Part shown: positions 32,936 through 42,210 of the stretch, in pieces | How the letters are laid out: the number at the start of each line of letters is the position of its first letter | Position numbering within the stretch: position 1 is the stretch's first letter | DNA from: Streptomyces sp. NBC_01304 | GTDB taxonomy: Bacteria > Actinomycetota > Actinomycetes > Streptomycetales > Streptomycetaceae | Reading direction: 5' to 3' | NCBI RefSeq assembly: GCF_035975855.1 | Contig: NZ_CP109055.1 | Coordinates: 3,286,001-3,350,000, forward strand | Length of the DNA: 64,000 nucleotides | The notes under the pieces: model-generated | Told to the model about the DNA's origin: nothing | The model's database searches: none | What the model saw: only the letters and a program-made list of their open reading frames with translations | Program-made: the position numbers and the translations under genes

Positions 32936-33739
32936 TCAGTCGTGCCAGGCGCCCAGCGCCTCCAGGCGCCCCTGGAGGTCCTCGAACAGCCCGGGTGGTC
33001 CCGCCACCAGCAGGTCGCCCGACGGGCCCTCTCCGGGCCGTCCACCCACCAGCGCGCCCGCCTCCCGCGCGATGAGGTCGCCCGCGGCCAGGTCCCACGG
33101 GTTCAGACCCCGCTCGTAGTACGCGTCCAGGCGACCCACGGCCACGTCGCACAGGTCGATCGCCGCCGAGCCGCCGCGCCGGATGTCGCGCACCTGCGGG
33201 ATCAGCTGCCGGGCCACCTCTGCCTGCCGGACCCGGCGCTCGGCGAGGTAGCCGAAGCCGGTGCCGAGCAGCGTCTGCTCGAACGGGGGCGCGGGGCGTA
33301 CGGTCAGGCGCCGCTCATTGACGTACGCGCCCTGACCGAGCACGGCGCGGAACGTCTCGCCCTGCATCGGTACCGCGACCACGCCGACAAACGTCTCGCC
33401 GTCCTTGCGGGCCGCGATGGAAACGGCCCAAGCGGGGCGGCCGTAAAGGTAGTTGACCGTGCCGTCGATCGGGTCGATGACCCACTGCACGCCACTGGTC
33501 CCCTCGACGCTGGCGCCCTCCTCACCGAGGAAGCCGTCGGCGGGACGGTGCTCGGCGAGGAAACCGGTGATCAGCTTCTCGGAGGCGATGTCCATCTCGG
33601 TGACGACGTCGACCGCGCTGGACTTGGTCGCGGCCACGCCCAGGTCGTCGGGGCGGCCGTCGCGCAGGAAGGTGCCGGCGAGATCGGCGGCCTGGAGGGC
33701 GAGGTCGAGGAGTTCGGCCTTGAGCTGGTCGTCGGACAC
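32936..33739 (-). CDS. Inositol monophosphatase family protein
   Basis: 267 residues from GTG 33739. Metal and catalytic motifs are GEEGA, WVIDPIDGTVNYLYG and NPWDLAAGDLIAREAGALV. Family members hydrolyse inositol-1-phosphate or related sugar or nucleotide phosphates with Mg2+ and are Li+-sensitive. It sits 10 bases downstream of hemH and is co-transcribed with it. The substrate cannot be told from sequence; the family includes histidinol-phosphate and PAP phosphatases. Confidence 0.88.
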   Translation of the reverse strand: MSDDQLKAELLDLALQAADLAGTFLRDGRPDDLGVAATKSSAVDVVTEMDIASEKLITGFLAEHRPADGFLGEEGASVEGTSGVQWVIDPIDGTVNYLYGRPAWAVSIAARKDGETFVGVVAVPMQGETFRAVLGQGAYVNERRLTVRPAPPFEQTLLGTGFGYLAERRVRQAEVARQLIPQVRDIRRGGSAAIDLCDVAVGRLDAYYERGLNPWDLAAGDLIAREAGALVGGRPGEGPSGDLLVAGPPGLFEDLQGRLEALGAWHD

Positions 33740-33749
33740 AGGTGGTTCC

Positions 33750-34877
33750 TTACGCGTAGGGGCTGTCGATGCCTGCCGCGGCCGGGCGCGGGGCGCGGGC
33801 CGGGCAGCAGCCGACCGGGCACAGGTCGTGGCTCGCGCCGAGCGTCCCGAGGGCGCAGCGCTCCGGGTCCGCGCCGCGCTCGGCGGCCGCGCGCTCCAGG
33901 ACGAGGTCGCGGACGGCCCCGGCGAACCGCGGGTCCGCGCCGACCGTCGCCGAGCGGGCGACCGGGAGGCCGAGCTCGGCGGCCTTGGCGGTGGCCTCGG
34001 TGTCGAGGTCGTACAGGACCTCCATGTGGTCCGAGACGAACCCGATGGGGACCATGACGACCGCGGGGACGCCCGCGCCGTGCTGCTCCTCCAGGTGATC
34101 ACAGATGTCGGGCTCGAGCCACGGGATGTGCGGGGCGCCGGAACGCGACTGGTAGACGAGCTGCCAGGGCCGGTCGACGCCGGTCTGCTCGCGTACGGCA
34201 TCGGCGATCACCTGCGCGACGTCCAGATGCTGACGGACGTACGCACCGCCCTCGCCGTGCCCCTCGACCGGGCCGGAGGTGTCCGCCGCCGAGTCGGGGA
34301 TGGAGTGCGTGGTGAAGGCGAGGTGTGCGCCGGTTCGTACGTCCTCGGGGAGGGACGCGAGCGATTCGAGTACGCCGTCGATCATGGGGCGTACGAAGCC
34401 GGGGTGGTTGAAGTACTGGCGCAGCTTGTCGATCTTCGGCAGCGGCAGGCCCTCGGCCTGCAGGGCGGCGAGCGAGTCGGCGAGGTTCTCGCGGTACTGG
34501 CGGCAGCCCGAGTACGAGGTGTAGGCGCTGGTGGTGAGGACCAGGATGCGGCGGTGGCCGTCGTTGACCATGTCGCGCAGGACGTCGGTGAGGTACGGGG
34601 CCCAGTTGCGGTTGCCCCAGTAGACCGGCAGGTCCAGGCCGTGCTCGGCGAAGTCCTTGCGCAGGGCGTCGAGCAGGGCGCGGTTCTGGGCGTTGATCGG
34701 GCTGATGCCGTCGAACAGGAAGTAGTGCTGCCCCACCTCCTTGAGCCGCTCCTTGGGGATGCCGCGGCCCTTGGTCACGTTCTCCAGGAACGGGACGACG
34801 TCGTCCGGGCCTTCGGGGCCGCCGAACGAGAGCAGCAGCAGGGCGTCATAGGGGGTGCAGTCAAGCGAGTCGGGCAT
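33750..34877 (-). CDS. hemH: Ferrochelatase (coproporphyrin type)
   Basis: 375 residues. The N-terminal [17 protein letters not shown] is the family entry motif; catalytic His is in LAFTTHSIP and Glu in SDHMEVLYD. Cysteines in YSGCRQYRE and in the C-terminal [18 protein letters not shown] fit the [2Fe-2S] site of actinobacterial enzymes, which insert iron into coproporphyrin III in the Gram-positive haem route. The tail after the last Cys ([11 protein letters not shown]...) is short and disordered. It is the first gene of the pair with the inositol phosphatase. Confidence 0.92.
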   Translation of the reverse strand: MPDSLDCTPYDALLLLSFGGPEGPDDVVPFLENVTKGRGIPKERLKEVGQHYFLFDGISPINAQNRALLDALRKDFAEHGLDLPVYWGNRNWAPYLTDVLRDMVNDGHRRILVLTTSAYTSYSGCRQYRENLADSLAALQAEGLPLPKIDKLRQYFNHPGFVRPMIDGVLESLASLPEDVRTGAHLAFTTHSIPDSAADTSGPVEGHGEGGAYVRQHLDVAQVIADAVREQTGVDRPWQLVYQSRSGAPHIPWLEPDICDHLEEQHGAGVPAVVMVPIGFVSDHMEVLYDLDTEATAKAAELGLPVARSATVGADPRFAGAVRDLVLERAAAERGADPERCALGTLGASHDLCPVGCCPARAPRPAAAGIDSPYA

Positions 34878-35007
34878 GCCTTCGATCCTGCCACGTCCTG
34901 GCGAGGCGCTGGATTTGCCCCGAGAACCACGGTGCGGCCGCGCCGCGGCGGTCGTAAGCTGTATCGGCCACCTTCACGCCTTACCTGAGCCGCACCGGAG
35001 CAGTCCC

Positions 35008-36252
35008 TTGCCCAGCCCCTACCGCGAGATCTTCGCCTCCCCCGGCACGCGCGGCTTCTCCGCTGCCGGGTTTCTCGGGCGGCTGCCGCTGGCGATGATG
35101 GGCATCGGCATCGTGACGATGGTTTCGCAGGTCACGGGGCGGTACGGGCTTGCGGGGGCGCTGTCCGCGACCGTCGCGCTGTCGGCCGCCGTGATCGGGC
35201 CGCAGATCTCGCGCCTGGTCGACCGGCACGGGCAGCGGCGGGTGCTGCGGCCCGCGACGCTGATCTCGCTCGCCGCCGTCACCGGGCTGCTGATCTCGGT
35301 GCAGCTGGAGCTCGCGGACTGGGTGCTCTTCGTGTTCTCGGCCTTCGTCGGCTGCGTACCGAGTGTGGGATCGATGATCCGGTCGCGCTGGGCGGCGATC
35401 TACCGGATGAACTCCCGCAAGCTGCACACCGCGTACTCCTTCGAGTCCGTCGTCGACGAGGTGTGCTTCATCTTCGGGCCGATCGTCTCGATCGGCCTGT
35501 CCACGGTGTGGTTCCCGGAGGCGGGCCCGCTGCTCGCCGCGGTGTTCCTGGGCGTGGGCGTCTTCTGGCTGACCGCGCAGCGCGGCACGGAGCCCGTGCC
35601 GCACCCGCGCGAGCAGCACGGCAAGGGCTCGGCGCTGCGCTCGCCGGGACTGCAGGTCCTCGTACTGACCTTCGTCGCCACCGGCACGATCTTCGGCGCG
35701 ATCGACGTGGTGACCGTCGCCTTCGCCGAGGAGGAGGGCCACAAGGCCCTGGCGAGCGTGGTGCTCGCGATCTACGCACTCGGCTCCTGCCTGGCCGGAG
35801 TCGTCTTCGGGCTGCTCCATCTCAAGGGGGCGCCCGCCCGCAGGTGGCTCCTTGGTGTGTGTGCGATGGCCGTGAGTATGATCCCGCTGCAACTGGTCGG
35901 GAGCCTTCCGTTCCTGGCCGCGGCGCTCTTTGTCGCGGGCCTCTCCATCGCACCGACGATGGTGACCACCATGGCCCTCGTCGAGCAGCACGTACCACGC
36001 GCGAAACTGACCGAAGGCATGACCTGGGTGAGCACGGGCCTCGCCGTCGGTATCGCGCTCGGCTCGTCGGCGGCCGGCTGGGTCATCGACTCGGCCGGGG
36101 CGGACGCCGGGTACGCGGTACCGGGAGTCGCCGGCGCCGCCGCGGTCGTCGTCGGGCTCCTGGGGTATCGCCGGCTGAACAGGCCGGTGCCGCAGCGGGG
36201 AGGGGCTCATGAGCAGCACGACGGAAAGCCGGCAGAGCACAGCGTGGCGTAA
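35008..36252 (+). CDS. MFS transporter
   Basis: 414 residues from TTG 35008, which has CGGAG 7 bases upstream; the frame stays open further upstream but that part overlaps the 5' end of hemH and is not conserved-looking. About 12 membrane segments; the family loop LVDRHGQRRVL lies between segments 2 and 3, and FESVVDEVCFIFGPI is typical of this actinobacterial drug- or sugar-efflux group. Its last 44 bases overlap the start of the oxidoreductase gene, so the two form one unit. Confidence 0.82.
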   Translation: MPSPYREIFASPGTRGFSAAGFLGRLPLAMMGIGIVTMVSQVTGRYGLAGALSATVALSAAVIGPQISRLVDRHGQRRVLRPATLISLAAVTGLLISVQLELADWVLFVFSAFVGCVPSVGSMIRSRWAAIYRMNSRKLHTAYSFESVVDEVCFIFGPIVSIGLSTVWFPEAGPLLAAVFLGVGVFWLTAQRGTEPVPHPREQHGKGSALRSPGLQVLVLTFVATGTIFGAIDVVTVAFAEEEGHKALASVVLAIYALGSCLAGVVFGLLHLKGAPARRWLLGVCAMAVSMIPLQLVGSLPFLAAALFVAGLSIAPTMVTTMALVEQHVPRAKLTEGMTWVSTGLAVGIALGSSAAGWVIDSAGADAGYAVPGVAGAAAVVVGLLGYRRLNRPVPQRGGAHEQHDGKPAEHSVA

Positions 36253-37531
36253 CTGGGCGGGCAATGTCAGCGCCCGGCCCGTCTCGGAGGTCACGCCCGC
36301 CTCGGTCGACGAACTCGCCGCCGCCCTGCGCCGCGCGTCCGAGGACGGTCACAAGGTCAAGGCCGTCGGCACCGGGCACTCCTTCACCGCGGCCGCCGCC
36401 ACCGACGGCGTCCTGATACGCCCCGATCTCCTCACCGGCATCCGCAGGATCGACCGCGAGGCCCGCACCGTCACGGTGGAGGCCGGCACCCCGCTCAAGC
36501 GCCTCAATCTCGCCCTGGCCCGCGAGGGCCTGTCGCTCACGAACATGGGCGACATCATGGAGCAGACCGTCGCGGGCGCCACCAGCACCGGCACCCACGG
36601 CACGGGCCGTGACTCGGCCTCGATCTCCGCACAGATCCGGGAACTTGAGCTGGTCACCGCGGACGGCCGGGTCCTCACGTGCTCCGAGAAGGAGAACGCG
36701 GACGTCTTCGCGGCCGCCCGGATCGGCATCGGCGCGCTCGGCGTCATCACCGCGATCACCTTCGCCGTGGAGCCGATCTTCCTGCTCACGGCCCGCGAGG
36801 AGCCCATGGGCTTCGACCGCGTGACGGACGAATTCGAGCAGCACTTCACCGAGAACGAGCACTTCGAGTTCTACTGGTTCCCGCACACCGGCAACTGCAA
36901 CACCAAGCGCAACAACCGCAGCGCGGGCCCGGAGAAGCCGGTCGGCGCGGTCAGCGGCTTCTTCGAGGACGAGGTCCTCTCCAACGGCCTTTTCCAGGTG
37001 GTCAATTCACTGGGCCGGGCCGTCCCGGCCACCATCCCGTCGATCGCCAAGATCTCCAGCAAGGCGCTGTCCGCGCGTACGTACACGGACATCCCTTACA
37101 AGGTCTTCACCTCGCCGCGCCGGGTGCGCTTCGTGGAGATGGAGTACGCCGTCCCGCGCGAGGCCCTGGTCCCGGCGCTGCGTGAACTGCGCGCCATGGT
37201 CGAGGGTTCGGACCTGCGCGTCAGCTTCCCGGTCGAGGTCCGCACCGCCCCCGCCGACGACATCGCGCTGTCCACGGCGTCCGGCCGCGGCAGTGCGTAC
37301 ATCGCGGTGCACATGTACAAGGGCACGCCGTACCAGTCCTACTTCACCGCCGCCGAGCGCATCTTCACCGCGCACGAGGGCCGGCCGCACTGGGGCAAGG
37401 TGCACACGCGCGACGCGGACTACTTCGCCTCGGTCTATCCGCGCTTCGCCGAGTTCACCGCCCTGCGCGACCGCCTGGACCCGGACCGGCTCTTCGGCAA
37501 CGACTACCTGCGCCGGGTCCTGGGCGACTGA
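36209..37531 (+). CDS. FAD-linked D-arabinono-1,4-lactone/L-gulonolactone oxidase family protein
   Basis: 440 residues. The VAO-type FAD domain shows KAVGTGHSFTAAAATDG, VEAGTPLKRLNLALAREGLS, GATSTGTHGTGRD and GVITAITFAVEP. The C-terminal ALO domain ends with HWGKVHTRDADYFASVYPRF. The enzyme probably oxidises a sugar lactone or polyol with O2 or another acceptor. It overlaps the MFS gene by 44 bases and ends 2 bases before the convergent gene at 37534. Confidence 0.85.
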   Translation: MSSTTESRQSTAWRNWAGNVSARPVSEVTPASVDELAAALRRASEDGHKVKAVGTGHSFTAAAATDGVLIRPDLLTGIRRIDREARTVTVEAGTPLKRLNLALAREGLSLTNMGDIMEQTVAGATSTGTHGTGRDSASISAQIRELELVTADGRVLTCSEKENADVFAAARIGIGALGVITAITFAVEPIFLLTAREEPMGFDRVTDEFEQHFTENEHFEFYWFPHTGNCNTKRNNRSAGPEKPVGAVSGFFEDEVLSNGLFQVVNSLGRAVPATIPSIAKISSKALSARTYTDIPYKVFTSPRRVRFVEMEYAVPREALVPALRELRAMVEGSDLRVSFPVEVRTAPADDIALSTASGRGSAYIAVHMYKGTPYQSYFTAAERIFTAHEGRPHWGKVHTRDADYFASVYPRFAEFTALRDRLDPDRLFGNDYLRRVLGD

Positions 37532-37533
37532 GG

Positions 37534-38601
37534 CTATTCGCCGCTTCCCTGTTCCTGCTGCGGTACGTCCCCACTGCCGGTGCCGCCCGAGGGGTTGGGG
37601 GTCGGCGTCGGCGTGGGGGTCGGGGTGGGAGTCGGCGTCGGGGTGGGCTTGTCCGAGTGCGACGGGGTCGGGTCGGGCGTGGGGGTGTTGCCGCCCTGGG
37701 TCGGGTCGGTGCCCGGGGAGGACTGACCGTTGCCGGGGGTGTTGCTCGGGGAGTCCGACGGAGTCGTCGAGGGCGTCTTCTCGTCCGTCTCGGGCGGGGT
37801 GTTGTGGCCCTGCACGCCGTTGCTGAACGTGGTGCCGCCCCCGCCTGCGAAGGCCTCACCCGTCGCCAGTTCGTACGTGGTGATGCCGGCCATCGTCACT
37901 CCGAACACCACCGCGGCCCCGACCAACGGCCGCTTCCAGCTGCGGATCCGCTTCCCCTGCACCGAGGGCGCGCTGTACTCCTCGTACTCCTCGGCCGGTT
38001 CGCGCGGGACCGCCGTCCCGAGCAGCTGCGTCGCCTGATCACCCTGCGACCGCAGCACCATGGTCTCGTCCGCCCGGGACAACACCTGCGTCGCGTCAGC
38101 CGTCTTGAGGAGCTGGGTCTGCTCCGCGTCGGCCGTCGTGAAGAGCTGGGTCTTCTCCGCGTCGGCCGCGGCTCCCACGGTCGGCAGCACGGTCGTGGCG
38201 TCGCCGGCGCCTTCGGCCACGCCCCACGTGACAGTCGTCCCCGGGCCCGCGGTCTTCGCCGCACTCACGGTCGTCGCCGGACTCACTGTCGTCACCGGCC
38301 CCGGCTCATGAGCGCCCTCCGACCGGAAGGTCTCCGGCACCGGCCGGCCGTCGCTGCCCACCGGCACCTGCCGCGCCTTCGGCTTGGCCTTCACCGCGAC
38401 TTCCCGGACCTGCTCGCCCGTACGCGAGAAGAAATGCTGGAAGACCGTGCCGCCGCAGGTGGCGATCACACTCACCAGACCGGCGCCGACGATCGTCCCG
38501 TACACACCGAAGCTTGACGCCAGCTTCGCCGCCACCACCGCGGCCACCGCGCTACCCGCGACCTGCGGCACACTCAGGTCGAGCTTCTTCTTCTCGCCCA
38601 T
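37534..38601 (-). CDS. Membrane protein with Thr-Pro repeat tail
   Basis: 355 residues. The N-terminal VAGSAVAAVVAAKLASSFGV and IVGAGLVSVIATCGGTVFQH look like membrane segments or glycine-zipper helices. The middle has short repeats (EKTQLFTTADAEQTQLLKT, ATQVLSRADETMVL). A further membrane helix (RPLVGAAVVFGVTMAGITTY) is followed by an outside tail of Ser/Thr/Pro with (TP)n repeats. The layout resembles a cell-wall-spanning or O-mannosylated anchor protein. No family recognised. Confidence 0.7.
   Translation of the reverse strand: MGEKKKLDLSVPQVAGSAVAAVVAAKLASSFGVYGTIVGAGLVSVIATCGGTVFQHFFSRTGEQVREVAVKAKPKARQVPVGSDGRPVPETFRSEGAHEPGPVTTVSPATTVSAAKTAGPGTTVTWGVAEGAGDATTVLPTVGAAADAEKTQLFTTADAEQTQLLKTADATQVLSRADETMVLRSQGDQATQLLGTAVPREPAEEYEEYSAPSVQGKRIRSWKRPLVGAAVVFGVTMAGITTYELATGEAFAGGGGTTFSNGVQGHNTPPETDEKTPSTTPSDSPSNTPGNGQSSPGTDPTQGGNTPTPDPTPSHSDKPTPTPTPTPTPTPTPTPNPSGGTGSGDVPQQEQGSGE
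37597..37648. repeat. Thr-Pro coding microsatellite-like repeat
   Basis: GGCGTC/GGGGTC-type hexamers repeat across about 52 bases and encode alternating Thr-Pro in the tail of the membrane protein at 37534. Copy number is likely to vary between strains. Confidence 0.65.
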
Positions 38602-39074
38602 CTCCGCCCCTTGCCTGCCTTTCCTCGCTGACTACACGAAGAACGACATTTGGGCGAAGTGAATAGTTCCGTTTCCGAAGATTCTGTGAAGCAGGCCACC
38701 TTTGTGATCAGCGGATTCGTGATCAACTGCGGCCAACTCCCTTGCCCCGCGAGAACTTCGGCGGCGCGGCGGTCCACTCCCGTGGCCCGAATGGAGTACT
38801 GTTGCGAGCCCTGGGTCCGGTCTCCAGCCTGGGTGCTCGGGGGCTTTCTCGTCAGAGTGGCAGCCCTCCGGGAGGGGGCTCGCTGCACAGGGTGACCAAT
38901 TCGGTCACTTAGCGTTGCGAATAGGTAACCGTGCCATAACGGCGGTCCAGGGCCCACGCCCGACACGCCGGGCAACTCGGCAAGGTTGTGGCAGGCTGCA
39001 CCCGGGCAGGCCACACTCGACTAGCGGAAGCAGCGACGCACGTGACGTCGGCAGGCACCACCCGGGAGGTCCCC
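38602..39074. promoter_or_regulatory. Divergent promoter region between the membrane protein gene and sepH
   Basis: 473 bases with no convincing gene; an 81-codon frame at 38650 has poor codon usage. A 6-bp-arm palindrome GTGACC-AATTC-GGTCAC lies at 38892-38908, just upstream of TTGCGA (38915) and CATAAC (38935), possible but badly spaced promoter elements for sepH. The sepH leader would then be about 130 bases. Confidence 0.45.
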
Positions 39075-40208
39075 ATGCCCGAACTGCGTGTCGTGGCCGT
39101 CTCCAATGACGGCACACGGCTGGTGCTGAAGGCTGCGGACTCGACGGAGTACACGCTTCCGATCGACGAACGTCTGCGCGCCGCTGTGCGCGGTGACCGT
39201 CCACGCCTCGGCCAGATCGAGATCGAGGTGGAGAGCCATCTCCGCCCCCGCGACATCCAGGCCCGCATAAGGGCAGGCGCCTCCGCCGAGGAGGTCGCTC
39301 AACTCGCCGGAATCCCCGTCGACCGGGTACGCCGCTTCGAGGGCCCCGTCCTCGCCGAGCGCGCGTTCATGGCCGAGCGGGCCCGCAAGACTCCGGTCCG
39401 GCGCCCCGGTGAGAACGCCGGGCCGCAGCTCGGCGACGCCGTGCAGGAGCGGCTGTTGCTGCGCGGCGCCGACAAGGAGTCCGTGCAGTGGGACTCCTGG
39501 CGCCGGGACGACGGCACCTGGGAAGTCCTGCTCGTCTACCGCGTCGCCGGTGAGCCGCACTCCGCGAGCTGGACGTACGACCCGCCGCGTCGCCTGGTCC
39601 AGGCCGTGGACGACGAGGCGCGCTCGCTCATCGGCGAGTCCGACGACATCGCGGCGCCGCCGCCCGAGCCGAGCTTCCCGTTCGTGCCGCGGATCGCGCG
39701 GCTGCCTCGGGACCGGCCCCTCGACCGTGCGCTCGACCGGCAGTTGGAGCGGCCCGAGCGGCCGAGCGTGCCCGCGCCCACACCTTCGCCGGATCCGATG
39801 GAGGAGAGCACGGCCGCGTCCGCCTCTGCTTCCGTCTCCGCGCAGGAGCGGGACTCGCTGACCAGCCTCCTGGAAGCGGTGCCCAGCTTCCGGGGCGACA
39901 TGATCGTGCCCGAGCGGCCCTCGGCTGCTTCCGCATCCGCTTCCGGGTCGACTGCCACGGATCTTCCTCCGACGGAGGAGCCCGTGGTGGAGCCCGAGGC
40001 GGAGGAGCCGCCCGCGGCGTCCGCCGGGGCCGGGTCGGCGTATGCGGATGTGCTCATGCCGCGGTCCGTGGCGGGGCATCGGGATCGGCTTGTCGGTACG
40101 ACGGATCGGCAGGCCGAGGCGGACGGGGTTCGGCCCGGTCGCCGGGCCGCTGTGCCCAGTTGGGACGAGATCGTGTTCGGTACGCGGCGGAAGAAGTCGC
40201 AGGAGTAG
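39075..40208 (+). CDS. sepH: Septation protein SepH
   Basis: 377 residues from ATG 39075, with GGGAGGT upstream. The N-terminal DUF3071 domain (MPELRVVAVSNDGTRLVLKA to WTYDPPRRLVQAVDDEARSL) includes a helix-turn-helix-like part (AEEVAQLAGIPVDRVRRFEG). A long disordered Ser/Pro/Glu linker follows, then the conserved C-terminal motif PSWDEIVFGTRRKK. SepH is an actinobacterial FtsZ-binding protein that stimulates FtsZ assembly for sporulation and vegetative septation; this assignment rests on the two conserved ends. Confidence 0.92.
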   Translation: MPELRVVAVSNDGTRLVLKAADSTEYTLPIDERLRAAVRGDRPRLGQIEIEVESHLRPRDIQARIRAGASAEEVAQLAGIPVDRVRRFEGPVLAERAFMAERARKTPVRRPGENAGPQLGDAVQERLLLRGADKESVQWDSWRRDDGTWEVLLVYRVAGEPHSASWTYDPPRRLVQAVDDEARSLIGESDDIAAPPPEPSFPFVPRIARLPRDRPLDRALDRQLERPERPSVPAPTPSPDPMEESTAASASASVSAQERDSLTSLLEAVPSFRGDMIVPERPSAASASASGSTATDLPPTEEPVVEPEAEEPPAASAGAGSAYADVLMPRSVAGHRDRLVGTTDRQAEADGVRPGRRAAVPSWDEIVFGTRRKKSQE

Positions 40209-40271
40209 TTTTCCCCACCCCGCCCCTTCCCGAAATTCTGCGGAGCCTTCCGCCCTTCGGGCGGTGTCCTC

Positions 40272-40312
40272 AAACGCCGGACGGGCTGGTTCTACCAGCC
40301 CGTCCGGCGTTT
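40272..40312. terminator. 18-bp hairpin terminator between sepH and the rhodanese gene
   Basis: AAACGCCGGACGGGCTGG (40272-40289) pairs perfectly with 40295-40312 around the loop TTCTA; the A/T ends give a T-rich run on both strands. It serves two convergent genes. Confidence 0.88.
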
Positions 40313-40319
40313 TGAGCGA

Positions 40320-41171
40320 TCAGCCTCGTTCAGGGCCCGTCGCCACCGGACGCGATGCGTCCGACGACCACTCCGACCATGAGCCGGGGTACAGCGCCGC
40401 CTCGTAACCCGCCACCGCCAGCGCCAGCACCTCGTGGGCGCCCGAGACGCCCGAGCCGCAGTACACGCCGACCTCGGGCGCGTCCGAAGCGCCCAGGGAC
40501 TTGAACCGATCCGCCAGCTCGCCGGCAGGCAGGAAGCGGCCGTCCGGGCCGACGTTCGAAGTCGTCGGGGCCGAGACCGCGCCGGGGATGTGCCCGCCCA
40601 CGCGGTCGATCGGCTCCACATCGCCCCGGTAGCGCTCCGCCGCACGGGCGTCGAGCAGCAGTCCGGAGCGGGCAAGCGCGGCCGCCGCGTCCGCGTCCAG
40701 GGCGGGGACGGCGCCGGGTGCCGGGGTGAAGGAGCCCGGCGCGGGTGCGGCCACCTCGGTCGACAAGGGGCCCGTCCACGCGGCGAGGCCGCCGTCGAGG
40801 ACACGTACCGACTGATGCCCCGTCCAGCGGAGCAGCCACCAGGCCCGCGCGGCCGCCCAGCCCTGCCCGCCGTCGTACACGACCACCGCGCGGTCGGCCG
40901 AGACCCCGGCCGCCCGCATCGCCGCGCCGAAGACGTCCGGGTCCGGCAGCGGATGGCGGCCCCCGGCGCCCGCCGGACCGGCCAGGGACGCGTCGAGGTC
41001 GACGAAGACGGCGCCGGGGATGTGCCCGGCGGCGTACTCGGCGCGGCCGTCGAAGGCGGGCTCGCCCGCGGCCTTCGCGACGCTCAGCTGCCAGCGGACA
41101 TCCAGGAGAACCGGCGGATACTCCCCCGCCGACTCGCTCGCAAGTTCGGATGCGGTGATGATGGGATTCAT
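40320..41171 (-). CDS. Thiosulfate/3-mercaptopyruvate sulfurtransferase (two rhodanese domains)
   Basis: 283 residues from ATG 41171 (AAGGA 7 bases upstream). The N-terminal rhodanese domain (VLLDVRWQLS, GHIPGAVFVDLDASLAG) lacks the active Cys; the C-terminal one has LLDARAAERYRG and the active loop VYCGSGVSGAHE with catalytic Cys. The enzyme moves sulfane sulfur from thiosulfate or mercaptopyruvate to a thiophilic acceptor. It is a single gene with its own terminator. Confidence 0.88.
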   Translation of the reverse strand: MNPIITASELASESAGEYPPVLLDVRWQLSVAKAAGEPAFDGRAEYAAGHIPGAVFVDLDASLAGPAGAGGRHPLPDPDVFGAAMRAAGVSADRAVVVYDGGQGWAAARAWWLLRWTGHQSVRVLDGGLAAWTGPLSTEVAAPAPGSFTPAPGAVPALDADAAAALARSGLLLDARAAERYRGDVEPIDRVGGHIPGAVSAPTTSNVGPDGRFLPAGELADRFKSLGASDAPEVGVYCGSGVSGAHEVLALAVAGYEAALYPGSWSEWSSDASRPVATGPERG

Positions 41172-41433
41172 GGGCACATCCTTGCGTAAGGCCTGGCCGG
41201 GTTGCGCACGGGCGGCTAGCCTGCCCGCCGGGCGGTGAGCTGATCGTCACCGGACGACTACCGCGCGGAATGGTCGCTGCCGCCCAGAACGCGGCGGGTG
41301 ACAGCAAACCGGGCATCCTCCCGCGGGAACCCGCCAAGTGCGGACCGGCCGGAGCGCGGGGTGCGACAGGTGGTGCAAGCATCTGCTCCGGCACGCAGGT
41401 GGCTCACCATGACGGTCCGAGGAGAGAGTGACG

Positions 41434-42210
41434 ATGACCGAGTCCGCAGCTCGGCACACGCCCGGCACGCCCTGCTGGGTGAGCCTGATGGTGCATGGAA
41501 TGGGCGCGACGCAGGACTTCTACGGCGCGCTGTTCGGCTGGGAGTTCGGGCCGGGGCCCGAGCAGCTCGGCCCCTATGTCCGCGCGCTGCTCGACGGCCG
41601 TGAGGTCGCCGGGATCGGACAGCTGCCGCCCGACCGGCATCTGCCGATCGCCTGGACGCCCTATCTGGCCACGGACGACGTGGACCTCACCGCAGAGACG
41701 ATTCGGCACTGCGGCGGCACCGTCGGTGTGGGGCCGATCGACGCCGGCAAGGCCGGGCGGATGGCCATCGCCTCCGACCCCGCGGGCGCCGTCTTCGGCG
41801 TCTGGCAGGCCGCCGAGCACCTCGGCTCCCAGCTGTGGGGGGTGCCGGGAACCCCGGTGTGGAACGAGCTGGTGACGCGGGACACGGCCTCGGTCGGCAA
41901 GTTCTACCAGTGCGTCTACGGGTACGAGGAGGAGGCCGTCGTCTCGGCCGACTTCGACTATCTGACCCTGCACCTGGACGGCCGCCCGGTCGCCGGGATC
42001 CACGGCGTGGGGCACGGGCTGCCACGGGACCGGGGCTCGCACTGGATCACGTACTTCGAGGTCGCCGACGTGGACGAGGCGGTGGAGCATGTCGGCGTGC
42101 TCGGTGGGCATGTGCTGCGGGCGCCGCGGGACAGCGCGCACGGGCGCCTCGCGACCGTCGCGGACCCGGAGGGCGCCACCTTCAACGTGGTGCGGAGCGC
42201 CGGTCGTTGA
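41434..42210 (+). CDS. VOC (glyoxalase/bleomycin-resistance fold) protein with two domains
   Basis: 258 residues from ATG 41434, preferred over GTG 41428 because AGGAGAG sits 8 bases before the ATG. Two beta-alpha-beta-beta-beta units are visible: CWVSLMVHGMGATQDFYGAL ... DPAGAVFGVWQ, and WNELVTRDTASVGKFYQCVY ... DPEGATFNVV. Related Streptomyces proteins are annotated as hydroxylases or bleomycin-resistance-like without proof. Its last 29 bases overlap the convergent aminotransferase gene. Confidence 0.83.
   Translation: MTESAARHTPGTPCWVSLMVHGMGATQDFYGALFGWEFGPGPEQLGPYVRALLDGREVAGIGQLPPDRHLPIAWTPYLATDDVDLTAETIRHCGGTVGVGPIDAGKAGRMAIASDPAGAVFGVWQAAEHLGSQLWGVPGTPVWNELVTRDTASVGKFYQCVYGYEEEAVVSADFDYLTLHLDGRPVAGIHGVGHGLPRDRGSHWITYFEVADVDEAVEHVGVLGGHVLRAPRDSAHGRLATVADPEGATFNVVRSAGR

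Noticed and set aside
38650..38895. 81-codon plus-strand frame in the spacer before sepH
   Set aside because: No ribosome binding site, poor codon bias and no recognisable sequence; better read as promoter DNA.
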